64,000 nt of DNA from Hyphomicrobiales bacterium (GCA_900466875.1 UBNQ01000020.1:248001-312000), one strand, 5' to 3'; positions 44,386 through 52,387 are shown, counted from the stretch's first letter. A program made the numbers and translations. Notes: generated by a model not told the origin, from the sequence alone.

Positions 44386-44604
44386 ATGGATACCAGGAGC
44401 CGGGGTCTTTCCACGAGCGACATACGGATACTCAGAACGCTGCTCGGTCGATACGCGGCGCGTTATCATCTCGCTGGCCCAGAGAAAGACGACTTGATCG
44501 AACAAATGTTTCAAGCTTTGGCTAGCAATCCGGACATTTTCTTCGAAATCCCGGTCGAAAAGGCCGCCGCAGAGACGATGCACCGGATCTTTTCCGGCCG
44601 TTAG
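44386..44604 (+). CDS. Small hypothetical protein
   Basis: A 72-residue helical protein: LSTSDIRILRTLLGRYAARY, then KDDLIEQMFQALASNPDIFF. GGGAGGAAAAC precedes the ATG. It has the flavour of the first region of a small sigma-like or DNA-binding helix bundle, but no family is recognised. Confidence 0.6.
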   Translation: MDTRSRGLSTSDIRILRTLLGRYAARYHLAGPEKDDLIEQMFQALASNPDIFFEIPVEKAAAETMHRIFSGR

Positions 44605-44634
44605 ATCAACGGCCATTCACCATGTCTGTCACAT

Positions 44635-44651
44635 TATCATTTACATAATAT
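44635..44651. promoter_or_regulatory. Candidate autoregulatory operator of NolR-like gene
   Basis: TATCATTTACATAATAT, 82 bases upstream of the ArsR-family start, with a near-identical copy at 42712-42728. The AT-rich composition resembles NolR/ArsR-type operators. Confidence 0.45.
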
Positions 44652-44732
44652 AGCAGCTGGTCATATGTATGGCCCCGGCTAAGAGAGCGAGTCCATTCGC
44701 CAGCTGGTTAGGGTTCGTCAGGAGCAGAAAAC

Positions 44733-45047
44733 ATGAGCGGCGATCACTCGTTCGATGTCGAACGTGCATCTGAACTTTTGTCCGTGCTATCAAACCCCAG
44801 ACGCCTCGAGATCTTCGAGCTCATCGGCCAGCGAGAGTGGGACGTTAACTCCCTTGCTCAGAAACTGAACATGAGCCAGTCGTCGCTGTCGCAGCATCTA
44901 AAAAAGATGCGAGATCTGAAGGTTGTCAATGCCCGCCGGGACGCGCAGACCGTCTATTACTCGTCGCAGAACGAAAGCGTGGCATCGATCTTGGCCTCAC
45001 TTACACAGATCTTCGCGTCGCGCAAAACCGTCGAACCCGCGACCTGA
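44733..45047 (+). CDS. ArsR-family regulator, NolR-like
   Basis: A 104-residue winged-helix regulator: ELLSVLSNPRRLEIFELI, recognition region LNMSQSSLSQHLKKMRDLKV and wing NARRDAQTVYYSS. The recognition helix and the RRDAQTxYYSS wing closely recall rhizobial NolR, a repressor of nodulation and housekeeping genes. No Cys metal-binding motif is seen, so a metal sensor role is unlikely. It may be a NolR paralogue controlling nearby genes through the TATCATTTAC element. Confidence 0.85.
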   Translation: MSGDHSFDVERASELLSVLSNPRRLEIFELIGQREWDVNSLAQKLNMSQSSLSQHLKKMRDLKVVNARRDAQTVYYSSQNESVASILASLTQIFASRKTVEPAT

Positions 45048-45142
45048 GCGACGGATGGTTGCCGTACTCTGGGTGAGACTTCGCCTGCCTCGGAAGCCGC
45101 GCTTCAAGGGTCGATAATCGGCAGAGCGGACAGGTATCGGCC

Positions 45143-45439
45143 TCATACTCCACCTATCTTCGCGTCCGTGTTACGCCGAAGATGAGGAGGGACGTCTTCG
45201 AGCTCTGCGAGCTTATCGTTCCGCTTCAGAAACACTCGAGACTTTTCTCGGACCGCGTCGATCGGCCAATGACCGTTCGCCGCCTCACGACAATATTGGA
45301 CAAGGGTGTCGTAAGCCAGATTTCGCTTACCGTGGGGCCACTCGTCGAGAAAATCAAATACGTCATCCAGTCCGGTGATCTCCTACACAAAATACCGGCG
45401 CTGCGCGTAGATGGGCTTGTTAAATTGAGCGAGCAACAT
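45143..45439 (-). pseudogene. DUF982 gene with in-frame amber stop
   Basis: From ATG 45439, preceded by AAGGAGG, the frame reads MLLAQFNKPIYAQRRYFV, then TAG at 45383-45385, then continues in the same frame as EITGLDDVFDFLDEWPHGKR and onwards through the DUF982 pattern to a TGA at 45143. Apart from the amber codon (codon 19) the gene is intact over 98 codons. The remaining parts of 45048-45536 show no other gene. Confidence 0.75.
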
Positions 45440-45536
45440 AGAAACCTCCTTCGTTTGCTCGATGGACGTACGACTGAAGCCGGCCCCAGATCGGGCCGGC
45501 TAATAGCAATCTATGTTATTTCCTTGGGCCTTGGGG

Positions 45537-46010
45537 TCAGGCGACCTTGCGATCAGCTTCGAGCCGGAGCGGCTCGCCAGCGGCGGCTGAAGCGACGCCG
45601 ATTTCGATCTTGCGCGGCTTCATGGCTTCGGGCACCTCACGCTTCAAAGCAATCGTCAGCAGGCCATTCTTTAGATCGGCTCCTTCCACCCTCACATGAT
45701 CGGCAAGCTCAAACTTGCGCTCAAAGGAGCGACCAGCGATGCCGCGGTGGAGATATTCGCCCTGCAGCTCTTCGGCTTTCCCACCTTTGATCACCAGGAC
45801 ATTGCGCTCCTGAGTGATATCGAGGTCACCTTCGCCAAAGCCCGCAACCGCCATCGTGATGCGATAATCGTCTTCACTGGTCTTGACGATATCATAGGCC
45901 GGCCAGGTCTCGATCGCGTTGAGGCGCTGCGTATTGCTGAGCAGATTAAACACGCGGTCAAAGCCGATGCTCGAACGATAGAGCGGGGCAAAATCGAGTT
46001 GAGTTCTCAT
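45537..46010 (-). CDS. Small heat-shock protein Hsp20
   Basis: A 157-residue alpha-crystallin-type chaperone. The N-terminal arm is LDFAPLYRSSIGFDRVFNLL, the class A rhizobial IbpA type. The crystallin domain covers about 38-130 with YRITMAVAGFGEGDLDIT, GIAGRSFERKFELADHV and LKNGLLTIALKREVPE. The ATG at 46010 was chosen; an ATG at 46016 is possible. The leader carries a ROSE-like thermosensor and a sigma-32-type promoter. Confidence 0.95.
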   Translation of the reverse strand: MRTQLDFAPLYRSSIGFDRVFNLLSNTQRLNAIETWPAYDIVKTSEDDYRITMAVAGFGEGDLDITQERNVLVIKGGKAEELQGEYLHRGIAGRSFERKFELADHVRVEGADLKNGLLTIALKREVPEAMKPRKIEIGVASAAAGEPLRLEADRKVA

Positions 46011-46093
46011 AACCATATCCACCGTGAAGCAACATGGAAGGAAGCGTGGAATCCGCATCCTCGGTCAGCCGACCCCCTCATTGGGCCGTCGGC
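46011..46093 (-). promoter_or_regulatory. ROSE-like RNA thermometer in hsp20 leader
   Basis: The predicted 5' leader holds an upstream stem (GCCGAC/GTCGGC at 46068-46073 and 46088-46093) and a 3' segment with TTGCT placed to mask the GGTGGA ribosome site before the start codon. This layout matches ROSE elements that repress rhizobial small heat-shock genes at low temperature. Folding was done by eye only. Confidence 0.55.
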
Positions 46094-46101
46094 GTTGACC
46101 G

Positions 46102-46130
46102 ATTTGGTTGTTGAGATTTTGCCATTCAAG
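46102..46130 (-). promoter_or_regulatory. Sigma-32 (RpoH)-type promoter of hsp20
   Basis: On the minus strand CTTGAA (46125-46130), 17 bases, CCAAAT (46102-46107). This fits the alphaproteobacterial RpoH pattern CTTG-N17-CCNNAT. The expected transcript start leaves a leader of about 80 bases covering the ROSE-like element. Confidence 0.5.
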
Positions 46131-46306
46131 ACCCGATCGGAAGTTTTCCAGGTCTCCAAAGTCATCTTGTTCGCGGGAAATCCAATCCTATTTCGGATTG
46201 CTGTCTTCAACTTGGGAGCATCGAAATGGATAATGGAATGACCGAGATCTTTCCGGACATCACATTGAGATTCGCCTCCGACAAAACTGGAACCAGCTTC
46301 GGCCAG

Positions 46307-46329
46307 AAGGCCGGCAAGTCGCCGGCCTT
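46307..46329 (-). terminator. Hairpin downstream of DUF3618 gene
   Basis: AAGGCCGGC, five bases, GCCGGCCTT: a nine-base perfect stem just past the stop at 46346 of the minus-strand gene. No long T-tract. Probably the operon terminator. Confidence 0.55.
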
Positions 46330-46345
46330 CCATCTGATCCAGGTT

Positions 46346-47326
46346 TCAGCTCTTGCTTCCGGGGTTGAGCGAGGTGTCGGATCCGCGGGTTGTCTTCGAC
46401 TCCTCGGCTACCCTGACCCGGGCCGCATCGTGTATGTCAGAGGCGACTGCAACTGCTTTTTCGGAAATGGCCGAGGCCGTATCGCCAACCTTCTCAACCG
46501 TTTTTGAAACTTCTGTCGAGACGGTGCTCTTGAGGCGATCCGATGTCTCGCCCAAAGCCTCATCTTCGGCGCGCGTATGAGGCAGTGCTGCGCCGATAGC
46601 TGCGCCGAGCGCAAAGGCCAGCGCGCCTCCGACAAGCGGCTGATCTTTAAAATGTTTCAAAACGGCGTCATTGAGTTGTGAACTCATATCGGCAGCACTG
46701 CTTCCCGCTTTCGAGAAACTGTCCGACGCCTTGCCGGCCGACGCGGTAATGGATTGCCAAGTGTTAGACACCCATCCCGAGGCTTCATCGAAAAGCTTTC
46801 CGGTCTCGTCGCGGATATCATGGATCTGCTGCCCGGAGGCGTCGGCAAAGCCTCGGAAGGTTTTCCCGCCAGCATCGACAAAGTGACCCGCGCGACGGCC
46901 GGTCTCGTCGGTCAGCGCCTTGAAACGACTACCTGTAGCATCGGTGAAGTGGCTGTAGCGGGAGCTGCCGACTGCCTCCGGTGGGCCGATGCGCCGCAGA
47001 TCACCCGCGGTCGTGGCGAGTGGATGCTCATTGTCGGAGTTTCTAGCGGCATAAGGGGCCGTGTTGGTCTTCGGTCCCGCCAGCAACCATGCGAGGCTTA
47101 CGCCCATGAGGGCGAGCGGAATGGGATTGTTCTTGACCGCCGCCCCGAGGTTGGAGGCGTATTCGCCTCCGCCGCTCGATTTCACATAGGCAAGCGCTTC
47201 GTCGACCAATTGCCCAGGAGACATGCGCTGCTGGATAGCATCGAGTCGTTCCTCGATGCGCTGGCGATCCTGGGCGATTTCTTGCTCGATCTCTGCCGAG
47301 CGTGAGTTCTCAGACGTGTGGGCCAT
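46346..47326 (-). CDS. DUF3618 domain membrane protein
   Basis: A 326-residue protein. The DUF3618 N-terminus is EIEQEIAQDRQRIEERLDAI and LVDEALAYVKSSGGG, followed by a membrane helix (PIPLALMGVSLAWLLAG). A long Thr/Gly/Asp-rich repeat-like middle (ADASGQQIHDIRDETG) follows, then a second membrane segment near 225-245 (LVGGALAFALGAAIGAALP) and a coiled-coil tail. It overlaps the holin-family gene by one base, in the typical rhizobial envelope stress cluster. Confidence 0.9.
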   Translation of the reverse strand: MAHTSENSRSAEIEQEIAQDRQRIEERLDAIQQRMSPGQLVDEALAYVKSSGGGEYASNLGAAVKNNPIPLALMGVSLAWLLAGPKTNTAPYAARNSDNEHPLATTAGDLRRIGPPEAVGSSRYSHFTDATGSRFKALTDETGRRAGHFVDAGGKTFRGFADASGQQIHDIRDETGKLFDEASGWVSNTWQSITASAGKASDSFSKAGSSAADMSSQLNDAVLKHFKDQPLVGGALAFALGAAIGAALPHTRAEDEALGETSDRLKSTVSTEVSKTVEKVGDTASAISEKAVAVASDIHDAARVRVAEESKTTRGSDTSLNPGSKS

Positions 47327-47742
47327 TAGGTTCTGTCCTTTACGATCTTAGCGTCGCGCTGCAAGGAAGCAGTCGTGCGTTCGAGCTTGAGATTTTCCCC
47401 CTTGAGGGCTTTCAGTCCGCGGGATGCGAGACCCCAGGCGACCAAGGCAACGACGACACCGACCACAACGGAGGACAGCGCGTCGGCGTTGGGCTCAGCC
47501 ATTCCCTGCGATACAAGCAGAGCGGTGACGCCCTTGACCAGGGCCGCCAGTAGAACGCCCACTGCACAAATTGCCAGTACGATACCCGCCGCGAACGCTT
47601 CCACGCCCGTCAATGCGTGGGACATTTTTTCGGACGCCTCGGTCTTGGCGAGTTCGATCTCCTTGCGAAACAGCCCGGAGATATCGCTGACCAGCCCAGT
47701 GACCAGTTCAGAAAGAGATCGATTGTCGGTCGAATTAGTCAT
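47326..47742 (-). CDS. Phage-holin-family (DUF1469) membrane protein
   Basis: A 138-residue protein with an amphipathic N-terminus (LVSDISGLFRKEIELAKTEA), two membrane helices (about 50-75 and 88-110) and a short basic tail. The family, named for similarity to actinobacterial holins, usually accompanies DUF3618 and DUF883 proteins and is thought to act at the envelope under stress. It overlaps both neighbours. Confidence 0.9.
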   Translation of the reverse strand: MTNSTDNRSLSELVTGLVSDISGLFRKEIELAKTEASEKMSHALTGVEAFAAGIVLAICAVGVLLAALVKGVTALLVSQGMAEPNADALSSVVVGVVVALVAWGLASRGLKALKGENLKLERTTASLQRDAKIVKDRT

Positions 47743-48255
47743 GGAGACGGCCCTCCGTTGTTGCGACGCTCATAGGCGCTGGTGATGTCAGCCCGGTGGA
47801 GCTTGATTGGCTATCGTCCGTGCGGGAGGTTGGCGTGCGCAAGGCAGTCGAGGAACGTGCCGAGGAAACCAGGAATCGACTTGCAGCAAGACCGGCGATC
47901 GCGGCAATGCTCAGAAATGCCAGCGGCTGCTTTCGCCCGAAATCTTCGGCCATGCTGGCGATTTCGCCGAGGCTTCGATCCTGCTCTCCGATGCGTTGCG
48001 CAGATTGGTCCCGAGATTGCGAGTTAAACCGCCGATGTCGCGGTTTTCGCCGCGATCGAGCTCAGAAGAAACCTTCCCAAGGGCTTCGGCTACACTGCCC
48101 AGCTTGCGTGCTAGCACGTTTTTATGGTCGGTTGCCGCTTCCTTTGCCTTCTCTGAAGCCGTGGAGACACCACTTTTGGCAAGGTCCGAAATAGAGTCTA
48201 AATCGTCACTGACTTTCTGCTTCAGCTCAGCGGCCGGCGGTTTTGTCGTCCTCAT
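47735..48255 (-). pseudogene. Nutrient-deprivation-induced-type membrane protein, frameshifted
   Basis: The first frame from ATG 48255 reads a helical protein (LKQKVSDDLDSISDLAKSG, VAEALGKVSSELDRGENRDI, LTRNLGTNLRN). At about 48000 it leaves register. The other frame continues RIGEQDRSLGEIASMAEDFG, then RKQPLAFLSIAAIAGLAASRF, the expected membrane anchor, to a stop at 47735. One missing base near LRN-RIGE explains both parts. The family heads DUF1469-DUF3618 operons in rhizobia, as here. Confidence 0.75.
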
Positions 48256-48304
48256 GAATGGTCATGAAACTCTCCCTATGTTGCACGGTGGTAATTGCCA
48301 CATC

Positions 48305-48329
48305 AACACAAGGGAAAACCGATTGTTCC
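48305..48329 (-). promoter_or_regulatory. RpoE2/EcfG-type promoter of the envelope operon
   Basis: On the minus strand GGAAC (48325-48329), 18 bases, TT (48305-48306), 50 bases before the ATG at 48255. Confidence 0.6.
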
Positions 48330-48502
48330 TCGACAATGCGGCCTTTGCGATCCGGGTCGATGAAATCCAACAAAGTGTCCGATATCGAACATTGATATTA
48401 GCGCCGCTTGCCCCAGTTTCCTTCGAGCCGGCAGGAGTCGGCTGCTCCTCTGGCCGCTTCACAGGTGGCCTGAGAAGGTAACTCAGCAAACGGAGCGTTC
48501 TC

Positions 48503-49429
48503 ATGTTTATGCGAGTAGACCAACTTCAGGCAGAACTGCCCCCACCGCAAGCCGCCGACCCGAATGCCGCAGCCGCTCTCCAGGAACTGCTTGGTGGAAA
48601 ATACGGTGAGATGTCGACGCTCGGAAACTACATGTTCCAGAGCTTCAATTTCCGTTCGAAGTCCAAGCTTCGCCCATTCTACAGCCTCGTCGCCAGCATC
48701 ACGGCCGAAGAACTAGGACATGTCGAACTGGTCAGCGCTGGCGTCGCGATGCTCAACAACGGGCCCGACATTCCTGACGGCGATGCTGGCGACGGTGGCG
48801 ATATCTCTGGAGCGCCGTTCAAAGACATGACGGATATTCGCCTCGCCGCCAGCTTTTTATCCGGGGGAGGCGGCGCGACGCCGATCAACAGCAACGGCCA
48901 GTCGTGGAACAACGACTTCATCACGACAACGGGAAATGTCGTGCTCGATCTGTTGCACAATTTCCACCTCGAGTGCGGTGCCCGCCTCCATAAGCTGCGG
49001 GTCTATGAGACCGTAACTGATCCGACAGGTCGCGAGGTTTGCGGCTATCTTCTGGTTCGCGGCTCCGTGCATGCCCATGCTTATGCTTTGGCGTTGCAGA
49101 AAATTACCGGCGTCGACATCAAAAAGTTTCTTCCAACACCGAACATTCCGCTCGCCAACATTCCGGAGTGCCAGAAATACCTCGACGAAGGATCGCACCG
49201 TCGCCTCTACACCTGGAGCCCGAACGACTACAAAGAAATCGCTGGCATATGGAGTAACGACGAAGTTGCCCTTCCCGGCGATCCTCCTGGCGAACTCGAG
49301 GTGGTCGACGGAATGCCAGAAGGCGGAAAGATCCAGCAACTGATTGGTGTTCCGTCCGCCTTCACCCCCGACTACGCGCCGGAGGAAATGTTCGAAATCG
49401 CCGAAAAGCTTTATAAGAAGTCGCGTTAA
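48503..49429 (+). CDS. Manganese (non-heme) catalase
   Basis: A 308-residue di-manganese catalase. The metal ligands are visible: Glu in LLGGKYGEMST, Glu-His in ITAEELGHVE, Glu in HNFHLECGARLHK and His in RGSVHAHAYA. The Gly-rich segment around LSGGGGATPINSNGQSWN is typical. It breaks down hydrogen peroxide and is often controlled by general stress sigma factors. No GGAAC-type site was found in the 170 bases upstream. Confidence 0.95.
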   Translation: MFMRVDQLQAELPPPQAADPNAAAALQELLGGKYGEMSTLGNYMFQSFNFRSKSKLRPFYSLVASITAEELGHVELVSAGVAMLNNGPDIPDGDAGDGGDISGAPFKDMTDIRLAASFLSGGGGATPINSNGQSWNNDFITTTGNVVLDLLHNFHLECGARLHKLRVYETVTDPTGREVCGYLLVRGSVHAHAYALALQKITGVDIKKFLPTPNIPLANIPECQKYLDEGSHRRLYTWSPNDYKEIAGIWSNDEVALPGDPPGELEVVDGMPEGGKIQQLIGVPSAFTPDYAPEEMFEIAEKLYKKSR

Positions 49430-49440
49430 AATGCAGAAAT

Positions 49441-49464
49441 GGCCCGCTTTGCAGCGGGCCTTTC
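49441..49464 (+). terminator. Intrinsic terminator of catalase gene
   Basis: GGCCCGC, TTTGCA, GCGGGCC followed by TTTCG, 12 bases after the catalase stop. Confidence 0.75.
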
Positions 49465-49617
49465 GATTACCATAGGTCGATGACGTCATATCGAGGACCT
49501 CCTTCATGACGTCGTTCGTCTTATCCTTAGGCTTCCTGCGCTGCGCCTTTCGCTTGAGGCTATATCCAATGTCGGGGCCGAGGTGGGTCCCCCCCGTCCC
49601 CTCCCACGCACCATGAT

Positions 49618-49642
49618 GGAACGTGGGGCGCACCGCCGCGTT
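49618..49642 (+). promoter_or_regulatory. RpoE2/EcfG-type promoter, perfect form
   Basis: GGAAC (49618-49622), 16 bases, CGTT (49639-49642), 42 bases before the ATG at 49685. Confidence 0.7.
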
Positions 49643-49684
49643 TTTGCGATGTTAACACCGAGCGAAAACGCTTTAGGAGGAGTA

Positions 49685-50002
49685 ATGCAAAACCTGCTCA
49701 AATCTATCTGTCTGATTGCTGCGTTCAGCGGAATCGCTATCGCACCAGCGCAGCTCGCAATTGCCCAAGACGTTCAGTTAAGGATAGGCCCGGATGGAAT
49801 TCGCCCTGAAATCCGGGATCGTGACCGTGACCGGCGCCGAGGCTGCAGCGAGCGGGAGGCGCGGTCCGCGGCCCGGGATTCCGGCTTGCGTGATCCCGAG
49901 GGTGTACGCGTGACACCGACCAGGGTCGTTGTCGAAGGCATGACGCGGCGCGGTCCGGACCGGATCACTTTTGCTAATGAGCGCGGCTGTCCCGAGCTCT
50001 GA
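49685..50002 (+). CDS. Secreted basic hypothetical protein
   Basis: A 105-residue protein with a signal peptide (LLKSICLIAAFSGIAIAPA, cleavage near AIA-Q). The mature part is Arg/Asp rich (RDRDRDRRRGCSEREARSAA) with a repeated-looking beta segment and two cysteines that could form a disulfide. AGGAGG precedes the ATG. Periplasmic or exported; function unknown. Confidence 0.75.
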   Translation: MQNLLKSICLIAAFSGIAIAPAQLAIAQDVQLRIGPDGIRPEIRDRDRDRRRGCSEREARSAARDSGLRDPEGVRVTPTRVVVEGMTRRGPDRITFANERGCPEL

Positions 50003-50010
50003 TCAACCAT

Positions 50011-50041
50011 TTGGGGGAGCGCCGCCACGTGGCTCCCCCAG
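50011..50041. terminator. Terminator-like inverted repeat between convergent genes
   Basis: GGGGGAGC at 50013-50020 is exactly inverted as GCTCCCCC at 50032-50039, between the stops at 50002 and 50042. Confidence 0.6.
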
Positions 50042-50488
50042 TCACAATATGCGCTGCAATATCGATATGTCAGCCGTCTCTTTGCTTAGAATCTGCCACT
50101 GCCGCTTTTCATAGAAAGCGATCGTCCGATCATACGATGATAAGAAAAGTTCGGCGCAACCGAGCGCCCGGCATCTGACGACCGCTGCATCGATAAGATC
50201 GCTTCCGATGCCTCGTCTGCGAGCAGCGGGCTCCACCCACAGCGCTGACAGCCAAGGAGCGAAGCCACAGAGCGGCTCGGCGTTGCTGTAAATAACAGAA
50301 GCCGTACCCATGAACGCTTCTCCTTCAAGCGCTACGAGAGTTAGCGGGAAGGCTGCTGCCGTCAGGCTCTGCGCGATCTTCTTGTTAACGTGCTCTCGTG
50401 CGCGCGCGTCATGCCACCACGCCTGCCACACGCAGTGCGCAACTATATCTACGGCCCAGGTTGCGTCGCGGAGGTCGACGATCAGGAC
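50042..50488 (-). CDS. GNAT family N-acetyltransferase, start unresolved
   Basis: A GNAT domain: LVALEGEAFMGTASVIYSNA, the strand LSALWVEPAARRRGIGSDLI with the acetyl-CoA-binding RRRGIG loop, and ELFLSSYDRTIAFYEKRQWQ. The acceptor is unknown. No good ATG, GTG or TTG lies at the start of the domain (near 50488); the frame remains open upstream to 50809 but with sequence that does not look coding. The 5' end may be damaged or use a rare start. Confidence 0.7.
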   Translation of the reverse strand, partial: VLIVDLRDATWAVDIVAHCVWQAWWHDARAREHVNKKIAQSLTAAAFPLTLVALEGEAFMGTASVIYSNAEPLCGFAPWLSALWVEPAARRRGIGSDLIDAAVVRCRALGCAELFLSSYDRTIAFYEKRQWQILSKETADISILQRIL

Positions 50489-50579
50489 CTCCCCGGCAGT
50501 ACGTGAAGTACGGCCTCGGTCTCGGTCTCCGAATGGTTCAGGAAGTCTCTCCGTCGAGGTTCCGAAGGACGCCCTCTCG

Positions 50580-50792
50580 TTAATCGGCGGCACCTCTAGC
50601 GCGCTCCTCTGCTGTTTCAGCTTTTTTAGCAATCTCACAGGCACGAAAGGCCTCGATAAGCGCAGTGAAGGTCCCCGGTGTTTCAAGAGCCGCGGTGGAA
50701 TGATCGAAGTTTCGTTCGATGATGTCGCCGATTTGACCAGCGATGGGATGCCCGAGCAGCGAAGTCGAGGCAGTATGATGATCGCCGCGCAT
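50580..50792 (-). CDS. Small hypothetical protein
   Basis: A 70-residue frame (IGDIIERNFDHSTAALETPG, TALIEAFRACEIAKKAETAE) that looks like a small helical protein. The ribosome site is weak and it lies between the membrane-protein gene and the GNAT gene on the same strand. No family recognised. Confidence 0.4.
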   Translation of the reverse strand: MRGDHHTASTSLLGHPIAGQIGDIIERNFDHSTAALETPGTFTALIEAFRACEIAKKAETAEERARGAAD

Positions 50793-50812
50793 AATGGCGC
50801 GCCGATCATTTT

Positions 50813-51712
50813 TTAGCGGGTGGCTTTGAGCTCGTCTTCACGGGTGACATGAGTGGTGCCAACAGCGCCGCCGATCCAGCCAGCAATCGCACCAACGGCA
50901 AGAGCAATGAACGCGACGATGGCACCGGTCGAGATTGCGGTTGCCGCGACCTGTGCAGCTTCCGTAGCCTGCTGTTTGGCCTGCTCGGCGGTCTGCCGGT
51001 ACTGCGTCTCATACTGTTGGACCTGCTGGCGAGCCTGATCGACTGGAATGTTCTGAGCCCGGGCGAGAGCATCAGCCGCGCGGGTGCGGGCATCTTCGGC
51101 TTGAGCCTGGTCGCCGCTCAGCATGGCGCGGACTGATGCAACAGCAGCGTCGCGCAGGGCTGCCGGGTCATTGCCGCCCGACGCGTCGCGAACCTGCCGC
51201 TCGATGTCGGCCATTGGATCGGTCGCTGTTGCAAGAGCGGGCGCTGCAGTTGTCGCGGCGGTCGCTACTGTCGATCCGGCGCTTGAGACGAGTCCACCCA
51301 GGCCGCTGAAAGCGCCGCCGATGAGGGCGCCGGCCGATGTCGTCAATAAGTAAATCACAAACAAGGTCGTGACGGCCCAGGATGCAACACCATGAAGAGC
51401 GCCGGTCGAGCGCAACGGACGCCCAGACAGGCGGCTTGCAATGTATCCCCCAATAAACGCTGCGATCACCCCGCTCAGAAGGAACCATATGGCTGTACCG
51501 ATCGAGAGCGTGGTTGCGGATGGATTGTCGCTCGTGCCCGGATCGATCACAGCGGCACCTATTCCAATGCCCAAAAGATTGAGTAGGATATGGACCGTGA
51601 GCGATAAAGCTACACCAGCAAGGATCGCGCCCCAAGATACCTTGTTGTAGGCACTGTTAATGTATGGGTCGGTGATTGGGCGTGAAGTCACGCCACTTAT
51701 GGCCTCAGTCAT
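50813..51712 (-). CDS. Multi-pass membrane protein of the rhizobial PhnA-like/YrzE type
   Basis: A 299-residue protein with about five membrane segments: VSWGAILAGVALSLTVHILL, LSIGTAIWFLLSGVIAAFIG, WAVTTLFVIYLLTTSAGALI, an Ala/Gly-rich region and a final FIALAVGAIAGWIGGAVGTT. A helical soluble insertion (about 170-270) is Gln/Ala rich. The start ATG 51712 has GGAGAGAC upstream. Annotated in many rhizobia as PhnA-like; the function is unknown and unrelated to phosphonate use as far as the sequence shows. Confidence 0.8.
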   Translation of the reverse strand: MTEAISGVTSRPITDPYINSAYNKVSWGAILAGVALSLTVHILLNLLGIGIGAAVIDPGTSDNPSATTLSIGTAIWFLLSGVIAAFIGGYIASRLSGRPLRSTGALHGVASWAVTTLFVIYLLTTSAGALIGGAFSGLGGLVSSAGSTVATAATTAAPALATATDPMADIERQVRDASGGNDPAALRDAAVASVRAMLSGDQAQAEDARTRAADALARAQNIPVDQARQQVQQYETQYRQTAEQAKQQATEAAQVAATAISTGAIVAFIALAVGAIAGWIGGAVGTTHVTREDELKATR

Positions 51713-51750
51713 GTCTCTCTCCATTTTCACGGGTATGTGAATGCGGCAGA

Positions 51751-51776
51751 AACTTGGCAGCGTGACTTTTTGTTCC
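51751..51776 (-). promoter_or_regulatory. RpoE2/EcfG-type promoter of membrane-protein gene
   Basis: On the minus strand GGAAC (51772-51776), 19 bases, TT (51751-51752), 39 bases before the ATG at 51712. Confidence 0.6.
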
Positions 51777-51803
51777 CGTCGCCTTTGACCATACTGATTG
51801 TAC

Positions 51804-51828
51804 GGAACAAATCGCTGCTCACAAAGTT
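51804..51828 (+). promoter_or_regulatory. RpoE2/EcfG-type promoter of DUF892 gene
   Basis: GGAAC (51804-51808), 18 bases, TT (51827-51828), 31 bases before the ATG at 51859. Together with 51751-51776 it forms a divergent promoter pair. Confidence 0.65.
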
Positions 51829-51858
51829 GATCGCCGCTGCAACCAGGGAGATTCAGCA

Positions 51859-52353
51859 ATGGCAAAAGATAAAACCCTCGACGACCTGTTCCTCGATACG
51901 CTTAAGGACATTTATTACGCTGAAAAGCAGATCCTGAAGGCGCTCCCCAAAATGGCGCGCGCCGCGGATTCTGAAGAAGGAAAGGCAGGCTTTCTTCAGC
52001 ACCGTGAGGAAACGCAGGGGCAGATCGAGCGCCTCGAACAGGTATTCGAACTTCTTGGGAAACCCGCTCGCGGAAAAACCTGCGAGGCAATCCAGGGCAT
52101 CATCGCCGAGGCCGAAGAGATTATCGAAGAATTTAAGGGATCGGTCGCCCTTGATGCTGGCTTGATCTCGTCTGCCCAAGCGGTCGAACACTATGAGATT
52201 GCCCGTTACGGCACTCTGATCGAATGGGCCAGCCAGCTCGGCCTGACCGAGGCCGTCCCGCTGCTCAAGGCAAACCTCGCCGAAGAAGAAGCGACTGATA
52301 AGAAGCTTACCCAACTTGCCAAGGCATCGGCCAACACCAAGGCCAAGGGCTGA
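51859..52353 (+). CDS. DUF892 ferritin-like protein (YciE/YciF type)
   Basis: A 164-residue four-helix protein: LDDLFLDTLKDIYYAEKQIL, HREETQGQIERLEQVFELLG, a central DAGLISSAQAVEHYEIARYG helix and a Glu-rich AEEEATDKKLTQLA helix. The carboxylate/His pattern suggests a di-iron site. YciF homologues respond to osmotic and general stress. A GC-rich hairpin lies between it and the DUF2934 gene. Confidence 0.93.
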   Translation: MAKDKTLDDLFLDTLKDIYYAEKQILKALPKMARAADSEEGKAGFLQHREETQGQIERLEQVFELLGKPARGKTCEAIQGIIAEAEEIIEEFKGSVALDAGLISSAQAVEHYEIARYGTLIEWASQLGLTEAVPLLKANLAEEEATDKKLTQLAKASANTKAKG

Positions 52354-52361
52354 TCATCAGC

Positions 52362-52387
52362 GCGGCGGCGGGTCGATCCGCCGCCGC
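52362..52387. repeat. GC-rich hairpin between DUF892 and DUF2934 genes
   Basis: GCGGCGGCGG and CCGCCGCCGC form a ten-base stem with a six-base loop. It has no T-tract and could act as a partial terminator or mRNA-stabilising element. Confidence 0.5.

Noticed and set aside
46226..46507. Plus-strand frame of 93 codons downstream of the hsp20 promoter
   Set aside because: Its second half is antisense to the well-supported DUF3618 gene and it includes the terminator hairpin.
52362..52387. GC-rich hairpin as an intrinsic terminator between DUF892 and DUF2934
   Set aside because: No T-tract, and the two genes look like one transcript, so it was listed only as a repeat.
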